From: JBEIDK01 sp040383485
GTDB taxonomy: Bacteria; Bacteroidota; Bacteroidia; UBA4408
Assembly: GCA_040383485.1 (NCBI GenBank)
Contig: JBEIDK010000003.1
Coordinates: forward strand, 1 to 64,000
Length of the DNA stretch: 64,000 nucleotides
Direction: 5' to 3'
Of this stretch, positions 1 to 9,411 are shown in pieces. The notes under the pieces are model-generated. The model searched no databases, was not told the origin of the DNA, and saw only the letters and a list, made by a program, of their open reading frames with translations. The translations under genes and the position numbers were made by a program. Numbering within the stretch: the first letter of the stretch is position 1; each line of letters begins with the position of its first letter.

Positions 1-952
1 CAATTTGATAGTATTCAATTGCACTATCATAATTTCCTTTTTCAAGATAAACATTGCCAATATTTTGATAAGATGCGGCAAGTTTTTTTTCAAGATTCAA
101 TAATAGTCTTAATTGAAGTGATTTTTGATGATATTTTAAAGCTTCAGTATAATTTTTTTGAGTTTCATAAATGATTCCAATGTTAGTATAGCAGCCGGAC
201 TTTTCTATACTATCATTTCTTTTTTCGCAAAGCTTCAAAGATTGAAAATTTATTTTTAAAGCATCCGAAAATCTTCCTTGCTTTTCATAAACATTGCCAA
301 TTAAGTTATAAGTTAAGGCAATTGTTTTTTCATCATTTAATTCTTGTTTTAGTTTTATTGCTTTAAATAAATAGTTAAGTGCCTCGCGATAATTTGATAA
401 GTTAAAGTAGACAAATCCAATAGTATGACTGTTATAAGACATTCTTTTTTTGTCGCTAATGCTTTGACTAAATTTTAAGGAAGCGAGCAGTTGTGGCAGA
501 GCTAAATCATATTTTTGTGTATTAATAAATACCCAGCCAATTTCATTAAGTGTTAGCGATTTGGTTTTAATTAGTTTTTTTCTTTCCGAAGAAATGTTCC
601 GAGATAAGAGATTATCTAAAAGAATAAGTGTAGCATTAAAAGTAGAAAGAGCTTTCTCATTTTCACCTAAATTCAACAATGCTCCACCTATTCTCAATTG
701 TGCATCGGCAACACCAAATGGATAATTTATTTTAGTAGCAATTGTATTTGCTTTTGTTGCAAAGTATAATGCCGTATCTGGGTTTCCGATTCTGTATTCC
801 CATGAAATAGCATTTAATCTATTTACGGTTGCAGTGTCGTTTCTAAGTACTTTTAATAGTGCAGATAAGGAATCAATGGTTCTGTTTTGTGCAGTAGTAT
901 ATTGAGCAAAAGAAATATTTAATAAAATAAAGGAAGCAATTAATTTCTTCAT
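1..952 (-). CDS. Exported tetratricopeptide-repeat protein, N-terminal part (runs off left edge)
   Basis: The reading frame opens with ATG at 952 and stays open to base 1, so about 317 N-terminal residues are visible. It begins with a signal peptide (MKKLIASFILLNISFAQ) followed by a linker containing RTIDSLSALLKVLRNDTA and then consecutive TPR units with the typical GNVYEKQGRFSDAL and GIIYETQKNYTEALKYH signatures. In Bacteroidota this layout commonly precedes a transmembrane segment and a histidine kinase, LuxR-type or SpoIIE output domain, but that part lies outside the window, so the output is unknown. TPRs act as protein-protein interaction scaffolds. The gene diverges from the T9SS cargo gene at 1416. 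Confidence 0.85.
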   Translation of the reverse strand, partial: MKKLIASFILLNISFAQYTTAQNRTIDSLSALLKVLRNDTATVNRLNAISWEYRIGNPDTALYFATKANTIATKINYPFGVADAQLRIGGALLNLGENEKALSTFNATLILLDNLLSRNISSERKKLIKTKSLTLNEIGWVFINTQKYDLALPQLLASLKFSQSISDKKRMSYNSHTIGFVYFNLSNYREALNYLFKAIKLKQELNDEKTIALTYNLIGNVYEKQGRFSDALKINFQSLKLCEKRNDSIEKSGCYTNIGIIYETQKNYTEALKYHQKSLQLRLLLNLEKKLAASYQNIGNVYLEKGNYDSAIEYYQI

Positions 953-1415
953 TTTTTTTGCTAAAATAACTATATGAAAATTTTAAACAAATTGAGATGT
1001 TGCTAACGGGCTTTGATATTTTATGTAAAACCACTAATGAGTAGTCTGGGGTTTAATAATTTTTGAAATTTGTTATTGTTTGAAAAGAAGCTAATGAAAA
1101 AGTTTTCTCGGCAGAGAACCGAGCACAAATATTTTATGCTAACAAACCAATATTATTATAGTTGGTTTGTTCTTATTTAGTATTCTATATACCTTTAATC
1201 ATTTAGTTATGTTCTAAAGGTTTATATTAAAGTTATTTTACACCAAAGGCGCATAATAATTTTAGTAAGCACCACAGGCGCTAAACTACGTGAGAAATGA
1301 AATTTGCAATTTAATGTGTTACTCTTGCAAAAAATCCTCATATTTGAACTTTAATAACACCTTACAATTATTTAATTTTATTACATTATTACTCTAACTA
1401 TTACACTTCAGAATT
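953..1415. other. Divergent intergenic region
   Basis: This 463-base stretch separates the left-edge TPR gene from the T9SS cargo gene. I see no convincing open reading frame or structural RNA gene. It contains one perfect inverted repeat (listed separately) and a shorter CTCGG/CCGAG hairpin near 1107-1124. Promoters for both flanking genes should lie here, but neither a clear TAnnTTTG box nor a TTTG box at correct spacing is convincing. Confidence 0.5.
1141..1171. repeat. Perfect 10-bp inverted repeat in divergent intergenic region
   Basis: AACAAACCAA at 1141-1150 is exactly complementary to TTGGTTTGTT at 1162-1171 with an 11-base AT-rich loop. It lies between divergent genes, so it does not end either of them. 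It could be an operator, part of an unannotated small RNA, or chance. Confidence 0.5.
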
Positions 1416-2999
1416 ATGAGAAAGATTTTATTCTTTTTTTTATTTATTTACTCTACTGTTTTTGCACAAGAACAGTTTTCTGTTTCAGTCATAGAACAAT
1501 TAGGTACTAAATTTCCTAGAGTTCATTCATTTGCTCATGGAAAAGTGAATAATAAACATGTTTTTATTGGCGGCAGAATAAACGGGCTGCACGGATTTAC
1601 ATCTGCATTTGGTTTTCCGCTAGATGCTGTGAATGACTCAATTTTTATTTTAAATTCAAATTTTACTCAGAAGTGGTCGGTGAGCACATCCTCATTATCA
1701 AATGATATTAGAGAAGCCATCACAAGTAGCAATATGGAATATTATCAAGATGGTAATACTTTATATATGATTGGAGGTTACGGATGGAGAAGTGATACCA
1801 GTGTTTTTGTAACTTTTAAAACCCTTACTGCTATTAACTTAACAATGTTAGAATCGGCAGTAACAAGCGGAACAGGTTTAGCAGCTTGCTTTAGACAAAT
1901 TACAGATAGCAGATTAAAAGTTTGTGGGACACACCTAAAAAAAATTGGAACAAAATATATTTTGCCAATGGGTCATGACTTTGATGGTACATATAGTAGA
2001 AATGATACAGCAGGGTTTTATAAACAAAAATATACCAATCAAATTAGAAGTTTTGAAATTATTGATGACGGCATTAACCTAGCAATTAGCAATTACGCGG
2101 CGGTAACTGATACAATTAATTTGCACAGGCGCGATTATAATTTGGTTCCGCAAGTAGAAAATAATTCAATAGTATTATCAGCTTTTTCAGGAGTGTTTCA
2201 ATATGGTTTGCCTAAACCTTATACAAATATTGTGAACATGAATAGCAATTCATTTAATGTTGTTCCTACCTTTAATCAACAATTAAGTCATTACCATAGC
2301 GCTGTAATGCCAATTTATGATTCATTAAATAATACAATGCATACTATATTTTTTGGTGGCGAGGCAATGTATTATTATAGTTCTCCTATTCAACAAGTTG
2401 TATATGATTCGGCAGTGCCTTTTGTGAGTACGATTAGTAAGATTACAAAAGATGCTTCAGGAAATTATACTGAATATTTAATGCCTGATTCTCTGCCAGG
2501 ATTAATGGGTTCTAACGCCTTATTTATTCCGATTGTAAATACTATGTATTTAAATAATGAAATAGTTAATTTAAATAGTCAGCCAAATGGTAACACATTA
2601 GTTGGTTATATTGTTGGAGGAATTAATAGTCCTGAACGTAATATAAATTCAACAGATCCGAGTGTGAGTGAAGCTTCAAATAAAGTGTTAGGGGTGTACG
2701 TTAATAAATTGTCGAGTAATATTGTATCACCAAACATGAAAATTAATCAACCATTTAATTTTTCAATTATTGAGAATCCAATTCATCAAAGTATAAAATT
2801 GATGGCTAATATTACAACTGATTTAAAGATTAACATGCAAGTATTTGATATGAGTGGTAAAGTTGTGTTTGAAAAAGAACAAATTACATCAAAAAACAAA
2901 GAGATAACGGAGTTTGCTTTGCCAAACATAAAAAGCGGAATTTATACCATAAAGTTATTTTCAAGAAACTATACCCAATTTTTGAGGTTTATAAAATAA
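1416..2999 (+). CDS. Secreted T9SS cargo protein, type A sorting domain
   Basis: The 527-residue protein has a signal peptide (MRKILFFFLFIYSTVFAQ) and a central region of about 400 residues with kelch-like features (a GGYGW stretch, FFGGEAM, YIVGGINSP) that could form a beta-propeller. The last 80 or so residues form a type A T9SS sorting domain: NPIHQSIKL, then VFDMSGKVV, then IKSGIYTIKLF and a basic end (FLRFIK). It is therefore predicted to be exported by Sec, translocated by the type IX system, and released or anchored at the surface. Substrate and role are unknown. It is followed at a 93-base gap by another T9SS cargo gene, and the gap contains three tandem copies of TTAACTAA-like octamers. 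Confidence 0.8.
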   Translation: MRKILFFFLFIYSTVFAQEQFSVSVIEQLGTKFPRVHSFAHGKVNNKHVFIGGRINGLHGFTSAFGFPLDAVNDSIFILNSNFTQKWSVSTSSLSNDIREAITSSNMEYYQDGNTLYMIGGYGWRSDTSVFVTFKTLTAINLTMLESAVTSGTGLAACFRQITDSRLKVCGTHLKKIGTKYILPMGHDFDGTYSRNDTAGFYKQKYTNQIRSFEIIDDGINLAISNYAAVTDTINLHRRDYNLVPQVENNSIVLSAFSGVFQYGLPKPYTNIVNMNSNSFNVVPTFNQQLSHYHSAVMPIYDSLNNTMHTIFFGGEAMYYYSSPIQQVVYDSAVPFVSTISKITKDASGNYTEYLMPDSLPGLMGSNALFIPIVNTMYLNNEIVNLNSQPNGNTLVGYIVGGINSPERNINSTDPSVSEASNKVLGVYVNKLSSNIVSPNMKINQPFNFSIIENPIHQSIKLMANITTDLKINMQVFDMSGKVVFEKEQITSKNKEITEFALPNIKSGIYTIKLFSRNYTQFLRFIK

Positions 3000-3092
3000 T
3001 TTCATTTTTTAGTCCCTTCATTAATTTGTTTATCGTATACACTATAAATTCTAAAATAATATTAACTAATTAACTAATTAACTAATAAAAAA

Positions 3093-5066
3093 ATGAGAAA
3101 GATTTACTTGTCAACATTATTTCTGTTACTAGGAATAATCCTAAAAGCACAAATGCTTCAGAATAGTTTGATGGTTTGTGGTACGGTTCAGAATATAATG
3201 CCGAATACTAATAATACGGTAACATTGATTTTGAATACTGCCACAGGTTCACAAACCTATGTAAGTGCAGTAAGTGCTAACGGTTATTGTTTTGGGCCTT
3301 ATGTTATTCCACTAGATTCTAACGGAACTTATACTTGTACGGTAGATTTAAATGTGAACAATTGCCCTGGAATTACTCAAGTTTGTGTTGTACCAACCAA
3401 TGGTGCTTCATTAAATATAGCATTGCAAGCTTGTAATCCATCAACATCATGTAGTGCATCAATTGGTATGATGCCAATTTTAGGTACAACCTTAAGTACA
3501 TTAACTGCTACATCAACAGGAACTCCTCCATTTACTTATAGCTGGAGTACTGGACAAACAACACAATCAATAAATACTAGCGCTCAATTACCTTGGTATG
3601 GGGTAACTGTAACCGACGCTAATGGTTGCGTTGCTTCTGATAGTTTAAACATTGGTGGTATTCCTCCATGCTGGGCAACCATTCAATTACCAAGCAGTCC
3701 TAGTAGTAATGATTTATTGGCCATAGGTAACGGCGGTATTGCTCCTTACACTTATTCATGGTCTTTTAATGGAACTACAATTGTAAATGTTGTAAATTCA
3801 AATATTTTGCCTGCATTGCAAGCAGGAACCTATTGTGTTTCAATAACAGATACTTTAGGATGTGTAGCTTCAACATGTGTAAATTATACTCCATCAGGTA
3901 GTACAAATGGATGTTCAAGTCAATTTATGGCTTTTCCAGATTCTTCGGGAACCGGTGCAGTTAACTTTTTCTCATACCCACAAGGTGTTGCACCGTATAC
4001 TTATAGCTGGATATTTAGTGATGGTTCAACTTCAAATTTAGCGAATCCGGTACATACATTTATGCAAGGCGGATTTATTGTAAACTGGGCATCATTAACA
4101 GTTGTAGATGCTACAGGTTGCGTATCAGGTAATAGTCAGCCAGTTATGGTTACTCCAATTTCATCAAATTGTATTGCATTTTTCGATTCCTATTCAAACT
4201 ATTCGCCAAATGCAGTTGGAGAGATAATGTTCCAAGATTTATCAGGGTTAAATAATACAAATGTTACTTACGCATGGAATTTTGGTGATGGTAGTCCAAT
4301 TTCTACTTCACCAAATCCAACTCATACTTATGCTGCTTCTGGCACTTATTATGTATGCCTAACCATTACAAATCCTAATGGATGTGTAGCTAATTATTGT
4401 CAAGCAAATTATGTTGATTTAACTTGGTGGACATCTAACCCTTATTCAAACAATAATTGCAATGCAGCATTTATACTAGTATCAAATTCTGCTACTCCTG
4501 GGGTTGTGAACTTAATTGATATTAGCAATGTTGCTAATGGCAGCTATACTTGGAACGTTAATAATGGAACAACTGCAAATGGAACAACTCCCTTTTTTAA
4601 TTTAATAGGAACAGGTGATTTTGAAGTTTGCTTAACAGTAGTTGATTCAGTTGGAAACTGCACCTCTACTTATTGCGATACTTTATCTGTTGATTCTTTA
4701 GGAGATGTAACAAGAAGCAATGCCGTGCCTTTTAATGGTAATATTGGAGTTAATGTAATTGCATCTGCAAAACCAATGTTGAATACATCAATAAACAAAT
4801 TAAACTCTAATGCTTTAGAACTTTCATTAATGCCTAATCCAGCAAATGGTTTTGTAAATTTAATTTCAAGAAGTAATAAAGAAGAATTTGCAATGATTAG
4901 CATCTTTGATATGAGTGGCAAAATTGTTAAAAACGATTCATATAATTTTAGAAAAGGTTCAAACATAACTAAGATTGACATTTCGGACATCAATGAAGGA
5001 ATATACCTACTAAAAGTTATTTCGGATTCTAACACTGAAGTATTGAAACTAAATATTAAACATTAA
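3093..5066 (+). CDS. Secreted PKD-repeat protein with type A T9SS sorting domain
   Basis: The 657-residue protein starts with a signal peptide (MRKIYLSTLFLLLGIILKAQ). A carboxypeptidase-regulatory-like beta domain is followed by SprB-like repeats with the motif PFTYSWSTGQTT and VTDANGCVASDS, then PKD domains recognisable by YAWNFGDGSP and HTYAASGTYYVCLTI around residues 395-430. The C-terminus (MPNPANGFVNLI, IFDMSGKIV, INEGIYLLKVI) is a type A sorting domain. Paired cysteines within each repeat suggest disulfides. It is likely a surface adhesin or structural protein; no catalytic residues are apparent. A strong terminator follows directly. Confidence 0.85.
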   Translation: MRKIYLSTLFLLLGIILKAQMLQNSLMVCGTVQNIMPNTNNTVTLILNTATGSQTYVSAVSANGYCFGPYVIPLDSNGTYTCTVDLNVNNCPGITQVCVVPTNGASLNIALQACNPSTSCSASIGMMPILGTTLSTLTATSTGTPPFTYSWSTGQTTQSINTSAQLPWYGVTVTDANGCVASDSLNIGGIPPCWATIQLPSSPSSNDLLAIGNGGIAPYTYSWSFNGTTIVNVVNSNILPALQAGTYCVSITDTLGCVASTCVNYTPSGSTNGCSSQFMAFPDSSGTGAVNFFSYPQGVAPYTYSWIFSDGSTSNLANPVHTFMQGGFIVNWASLTVVDATGCVSGNSQPVMVTPISSNCIAFFDSYSNYSPNAVGEIMFQDLSGLNNTNVTYAWNFGDGSPISTSPNPTHTYAASGTYYVCLTITNPNGCVANYCQANYVDLTWWTSNPYSNNNCNAAFILVSNSATPGVVNLIDISNVANGSYTWNVNNGTTANGTTPFFNLIGTGDFEVCLTVVDSVGNCTSTYCDTLSVDSLGDVTRSNAVPFNGNIGVNVIASAKPMLNTSINKLNSNALELSLMPNPANGFVNLISRSNKEEFAMISIFDMSGKIVKNDSYNFRKGSNITKIDISDINEGIYLLKVISDSNTEVLKLNIKH

Positions 5067-5078
5067 TAGTTAAAATAG

Positions 5079-5110
5079 AAAAGACGAACAATTTTGTTCG
5101 TCTTTTTTTT
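5079..5110 (+). terminator. Rho-independent terminator after the PKD protein
   Basis: A perfect stem AAAAGACGAACAA / TTGTTCGTCTTTT with a minimal TT loop is followed by an uninterrupted T run to 5110. It lies 13 bases after the stop codon of the PKD gene. Confidence 0.9.
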
Positions 5111-5167
5111 GTTCAAGAGGAGTTATTTATAATTCAAAATTAGTTACTTGCACCCTCCAAAATTAAG

Positions 5168-5635
5168 ATGTTTAAAAGAAAGTACTTTTTGTTTTTTTTA
5201 GTAGTAGTACTATTAATAGTAGTAGGCTTTTTAAGGGATTTTATTTTTGTAAACTTAAATTACCAAGCATCATTGGCATATTACCATCAAGACAATGATT
5301 ATAAGCTATCAAGCTTAATAAGTTTTATTGAAACGTGGTCTTATAAAAGGTTATACATCTCAAAATGGATATTAACAATTCTGTTCACCATTCTTTATGG
5401 AGCAATCACATATTTTTGTGTCTACTTTTTTTTTAGAGAGAAAAAATATAATAAGATTTCAATCGGAATTTATATTGTTATAATTTCAATTTCATTTTTA
5501 ATTTATCTTTTTGGTTATTTTACAAATAATTATCAAAAGGCTTATTCAGTGTCAAGACAATTGATGGGTTTACTCCAATCGCCTATCATTATTATGCTTC
5601 TTTTACCTGCATTATATTTGAATAATAAAAAATAA
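5168..5635 (+). CDS. Four-TM membrane protein, possibly the XrtX/exosortase-associated type
   Basis: The 155-residue protein has about four hydrophobic segments: near residues 5-27, 60-90, 95-118 and 135-152. The N-terminal motif FLRDFIFVNLNYQ, the central KWILT and the C-terminal SRQLMGLLQSP...LLPALYL resemble a small membrane family found beside exosortases (XrtX) in Bacteroidota; this resemblance is from memory and I rate it tentative. No exosortase gene is visible in the window. It stands alone after a terminator and ahead of the type B T9SS cargo gene. Confidence 0.6.
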   Translation: MFKRKYFLFFLVVVLLIVVGFLRDFIFVNLNYQASLAYYHQDNDYKLSSLISFIETWSYKRLYISKWILTILFTILYGAITYFCVYFFFREKKYNKISIGIYIVIISISFLIYLFGYFTNNYQKAYSVSRQLMGLLQSPIIIMLLLPALYLNNKK

Positions 5636-5750
5636 CCGAGTAATTATTTCATTACGAATTACAAATTATGTATTGATAAATATTGAAATTTTAAATTGTA
5701 TATGTTTTCTAATTAGTTTATGTTTGAGTGTTTAAATTACACTTAAATTT

Positions 5751-8700
5751 ATGCATAGAAAATACGGTTCGCTACTTTTATTCACGATATTATTTTCAAT
5801 AAATTGTTATTCAACTACAACATCCGGAAATGTTCAAAGGCTTATAGATATTACTGACGGATTTGTAGAAACTGGAAATATTCCTGGTCAAAATTCAAAT
5901 CAAGGTCAATGGGAAACTGATGAAAGATTTGTTGGTTTTAATGGTATTGTAAATTGGTTTTTAAGCTGGGACGATAACAATCTATATATCGGAAAGATTG
6001 GTGGAAATAATAATGAGGGCTCGGTAATTTATATTAGGGCAGATTTGCCTGGTGCTAGTTTTAGTAATTCTACTCAAGCTTATGATGGCTTTAACCCAGA
6101 TTTTTCGGCCTTAAACGGAATAAACTTCGTAAGTTATTTAAAAAATGGTTATGATGAATACCGCAATTATAATGTTACTTGGAGTGCGCCTAATACTGGT
6201 TTAAGTCCATCATTTACAAATCAATCAGATGGCAATCATATGGAAATGGCCATACCTTGGAATAGCATCACAAATGGAGCAGGAAAACCAGCAAACATTA
6301 GAATTTTATTTTATCAGATAGCTCCAAATTCTTCATCATGTAACGCACAGAATCCAAATCCATTTTTATATGCTGAATCACCTTGGGGAAATGGAATAGC
6401 TACTAATGGACCCAATATCGGTGTTAATGACGGTGCTTCAACATCTGCTTCTCAGCCTGGTGGCTGCGGTAATGGTAATGCCTTAATTACCAGATGGTGG
6501 GGATGTTTTCCTGTAATTGGAGGGGTAGGAGCAAATGGTTTTGTAGCAACACAACCTGATGCTGGTTTCGATAAAAATATCTGTATCACTCAATCAGCAG
6601 TTACTATGCAAGCAAATGAGCCAGCGGCAGATGCATTAGGTACATGGACCTTAGTTAACTCACCAATAGGATCCAATCCTGTAATTGTGAATCAGAATTT
6701 AAAAAATACTGTAATTAATAATTTAAATGTTCAAGGAGAATATGTTTTTGTATGGAATATAAATTATGGATTATGTCCTGCTGTACCAGATACAATTGTA
6801 ATTAGAGTTTGGCAAACTCCTCCTCTTGCTAATGCAGGGGCTGATCAACTATTATCTTGTGGTCAAACTTCAACTAATTTAACTGGTAACATCATACAGC
6901 CACAACTTAATTATTCGGGCGGAGTAGGTAGTTGGAGTGCAATAGGTTCATCTTCAATTAACGATACCACAAATGAAAATTCATTAGTTACAAATTTAGT
7001 TTATGGTTCAAATAAATTTGTTTGGACCGTTGAAAATTTAGGTTGTCCATCAAACAGTGATACAGTTGAAGTGTTAACATATGCACCTGTTTTTGCAAAT
7101 TCTGTTTCATCACAAAATTCTTGCGATACTATATTTCAGCTAGGAGGTAATAATCCAAATCTTATCCAAAATACAGCTTCAGGAATATGGACATTAATAA
7201 GTGGTAACAATTCAATAATAATAAGTAATCCAAATTTATTCAATTCAAATTTAACAGGACTGCTAACTGGTAATTATTTAATGCAATGGAAAGTTAGTAA
7301 TGGTAATTGTAATTCCGATTCTGCAACTTTTCAATTGAATGTTTATCCAAAAATAGAAGCTGGCGTTGGCAGTAGCTTGCAATTATGCAATCAGCAAAAT
7401 GTTCAACTGCAAGGTATTGATCCAACTTCAATTCATCCAAGCGTTTCTGGAGTTTGGCAAATGATTTCTGGTCTTCCAATCAATTTTTCAGATACTGCAA
7501 ATGCAACAACACTTTTAACAGGATTGTCTTTTGGAAATTATACCATAAAATGGAAGTTAAGTAATGGAATTTGTGCTGCTGATTCAGCATTGTTTCAGAT
7601 TGTAAATTATGCGCAACCTATAGCGAATGCTGGATTGGATACTAATATTTGTTCTAATACTATGTTATTATATGCGAATAACCCAATCCAAATTCAGTCA
7701 ACATCTCAAGGATTTTGGAGTATAGCTAGTAGTTCATCTAATTCTACTTTTCTAAATCCACAACTATATAATACAATAATCAATAATTTAAGTGATACAA
7801 CACTTTTAAGTTGGATAGTATCAAATGGAGCATGCCCCTCGGATACTGATTTTATAAGAATTATTGTGGTAAATAGTGTAGTGGCAAATGCAGGGTCTCA
7901 AATAAATTTGTGCGATACCAATTCTGTAACATTGAATGCTGCTTCCGTTTTAAATAGTTTAGGTGTATGGTCATTGGTATCGGGCTCATCAAGTATAAGT
8001 ATAAATAATTCTTCTCAAAATAATACAACAGTTAATGGACTTGGACTTGGAAATTCAATTTTTAGATGGAAAGTTACAGGCTATTGCAATTTAGATAGTT
8101 CAGATGTTACAGTTATTAATTATTCTAAACCAATTGCTATAGCTGGTGCAGATACTGCCTTATGTTCTAACTCTTTAAATTTATTTGGAAATAATCCTTC
8201 GTTACAACAATCAACCGCAACAGGTTTATGGAGTGTGATAAGTGGCTTAACAGGTTATGTTTTAAGTGATTCATCTAGTTATAATGCAAGCTTTAGCAAC
8301 TTAAGTGGGAATTATTTATTGCAGTGGTTAGTTAGTAATGGAAGTTGCTTACCCGATACAGATTTTATTGAAATAAGCACTAATTCTCAAATAAACGCAG
8401 AAGTAGGAAGCGCTATTAGTATCTGTGAAGGAAATTCAATAACACTAAACGCTACACCAGTCTCAAATGCCATAACAAATTGGACTAAGGTAAGTGGAAG
8501 TAATTCTATTGCATTTTCAAACTCTAGTCTTGCAAATACAACTGTATCAGGAATCGGATATGGCAATACAATTTTAAGATGGAAGGTGATTGGACAATGT
8601 AACATTGATAGTACAGATTTGTTAATTACAAATTATAAAAAGCCATTTTCTGATGCAGGTGCGGATAAAATTATTTGTAAATCATCTGTACAATTGGCGG

Positions 8701-9395
8701 CTAATAATCCACTTTCAATTGCTACTACTGCTACTGCTAATTGGCAAGCAGTTTCAGGTCCTTCTGATACTGAGTTGTCATCAAACACTAACAACTATGC
8801 TACATTATCTAACTTGATTGCTGGTGAATATATATTTAATTGGATAGTCAAAAATGGCATTTGTGCCTCAGACACTAGCGACATAAAAATTACTGTTGGT
8901 GATGGCTTTGAAATTGTTGGATTAAAAACAATAAATGGAGACAATGAAGAATCTAATGGTTCAATTTCATTAGTTAGTCCAAATAATGGTATTTCTCCAT
9001 TTCAGTATAGTATTGATGGGAATTCATTTATTAATGATTCAGTTTTTAATTCATTATCAATTGGTAAACATTATATAAAAGTAAGAGATGCAGCAGGTTG
9101 CGAAGTTGATACTATCATAGAAATAAAGCCCAATTTATTTATTCCTACAGGTATTTCCCCAAATGGTGATGGAATAAACGATAGTTGGCAAATTTTAGAT
9201 TTAGAATCTTATGTAAATGCTGAGGTTAGACTTTTTAGTTTGTGGGGTGAAAAAATTTTTGAGTCACTAGGCAATCAAAAAATTTTTGATGGCAATAACA
9301 ATGGTAATCCGCTGCCTGATGGTGATTATTATTTTATTATTGACCTTAAAAATGGAACTGAATTATTAAAAGGGAAGCTAACCGTTTTACGTTAA
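5751..9395 (+). CDS. Giant secreted repeat protein with gliding-motility type B C-terminal domain
   Basis: The 1214-residue protein starts with a signal peptide (MHRKYGSLLLFTILFSINCYS). Residues about 25-265 resemble a DOMON/carbohydrate-binding-like beta domain (WETDERFVGFNG, FLSWDDNNLYIGKIGG, MAIPWNSIT). Nine PKD/Ig-like repeats of about 85 residues follow; each starts with an AGADxxxC-type motif, has a central GxWxxxSG, and ends with WxVSNGxCxxD. The last 85 residues are the CHU_C/type B sorting domain (PTGISPNGDGINDSWQI, VRLFSLWGEKIFES, LPDGDYYFII). It ends 16 bases before a PorP/SprF-like gene, the arrangement expected for type B cargo that needs a dedicated SprF partner. Probable surface adhesin or filament. 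Confidence 0.9.
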   Translation: MHRKYGSLLLFTILFSINCYSTTTSGNVQRLIDITDGFVETGNIPGQNSNQGQWETDERFVGFNGIVNWFLSWDDNNLYIGKIGGNNNEGSVIYIRADLPGASFSNSTQAYDGFNPDFSALNGINFVSYLKNGYDEYRNYNVTWSAPNTGLSPSFTNQSDGNHMEMAIPWNSITNGAGKPANIRILFYQIAPNSSSCNAQNPNPFLYAESPWGNGIATNGPNIGVNDGASTSASQPGGCGNGNALITRWWGCFPVIGGVGANGFVATQPDAGFDKNICITQSAVTMQANEPAADALGTWTLVNSPIGSNPVIVNQNLKNTVINNLNVQGEYVFVWNINYGLCPAVPDTIVIRVWQTPPLANAGADQLLSCGQTSTNLTGNIIQPQLNYSGGVGSWSAIGSSSINDTTNENSLVTNLVYGSNKFVWTVENLGCPSNSDTVEVLTYAPVFANSVSSQNSCDTIFQLGGNNPNLIQNTASGIWTLISGNNSIIISNPNLFNSNLTGLLTGNYLMQWKVSNGNCNSDSATFQLNVYPKIEAGVGSSLQLCNQQNVQLQGIDPTSIHPSVSGVWQMISGLPINFSDTANATTLLTGLSFGNYTIKWKLSNGICAADSALFQIVNYAQPIANAGLDTNICSNTMLLYANNPIQIQSTSQGFWSIASSSSNSTFLNPQLYNTIINNLSDTTLLSWIVSNGACPSDTDFIRIIVVNSVVANAGSQINLCDTNSVTLNAASVLNSLGVWSLVSGSSSISINNSSQNNTTVNGLGLGNSIFRWKVTGYCNLDSSDVTVINYSKPIAIAGADTALCSNSLNLFGNNPSLQQSTATGLWSVISGLTGYVLSDSSSYNASFSNLSGNYLLQWLVSNGSCLPDTDFIEISTNSQINAEVGSAISICEGNSITLNATPVSNAITNWTKVSGSNSIAFSNSSLANTTVSGIGYGNTILRWKVIGQCNIDSTDLLITNYKKPFSDAGADKIICKSSVQLAANNPLSIATTATANWQAVSGPSDTELSSNTNNYATLSNLIAGEYIFNWIVKNGICASDTSDIKITVGDGFEIVGLKTINGDNEESNGSISLVSPNNGISPFQYSIDGNSFINDSVFNSLSIGKHYIKVRDAAGCEVDTIIEIKPNLFIPTGISPNGDGINDSWQILDLESYVNAEVRLFSLWGEKIFESLGNQKIFDGNNNGNPLPDGDYYFIIDLKNGTELLKGKLTVLR

Positions 9396-9411
9396 CAAAA
9401 TTTTGGCGGAA

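Noticed and set aside
3063..3086. Tandem TTAACTAA-like octamers before the PKD gene as an operator
   Set aside because: Three short AT-rich copies in very AT-rich DNA are not enough evidence; recorded only within the neighbouring gene entry.
4670..5035. Minus-strand frame of 121 codons
   Set aside because: It lies wholly inside the PKD/T9SS gene, which has strong domain evidence; it is an antisense shadow.
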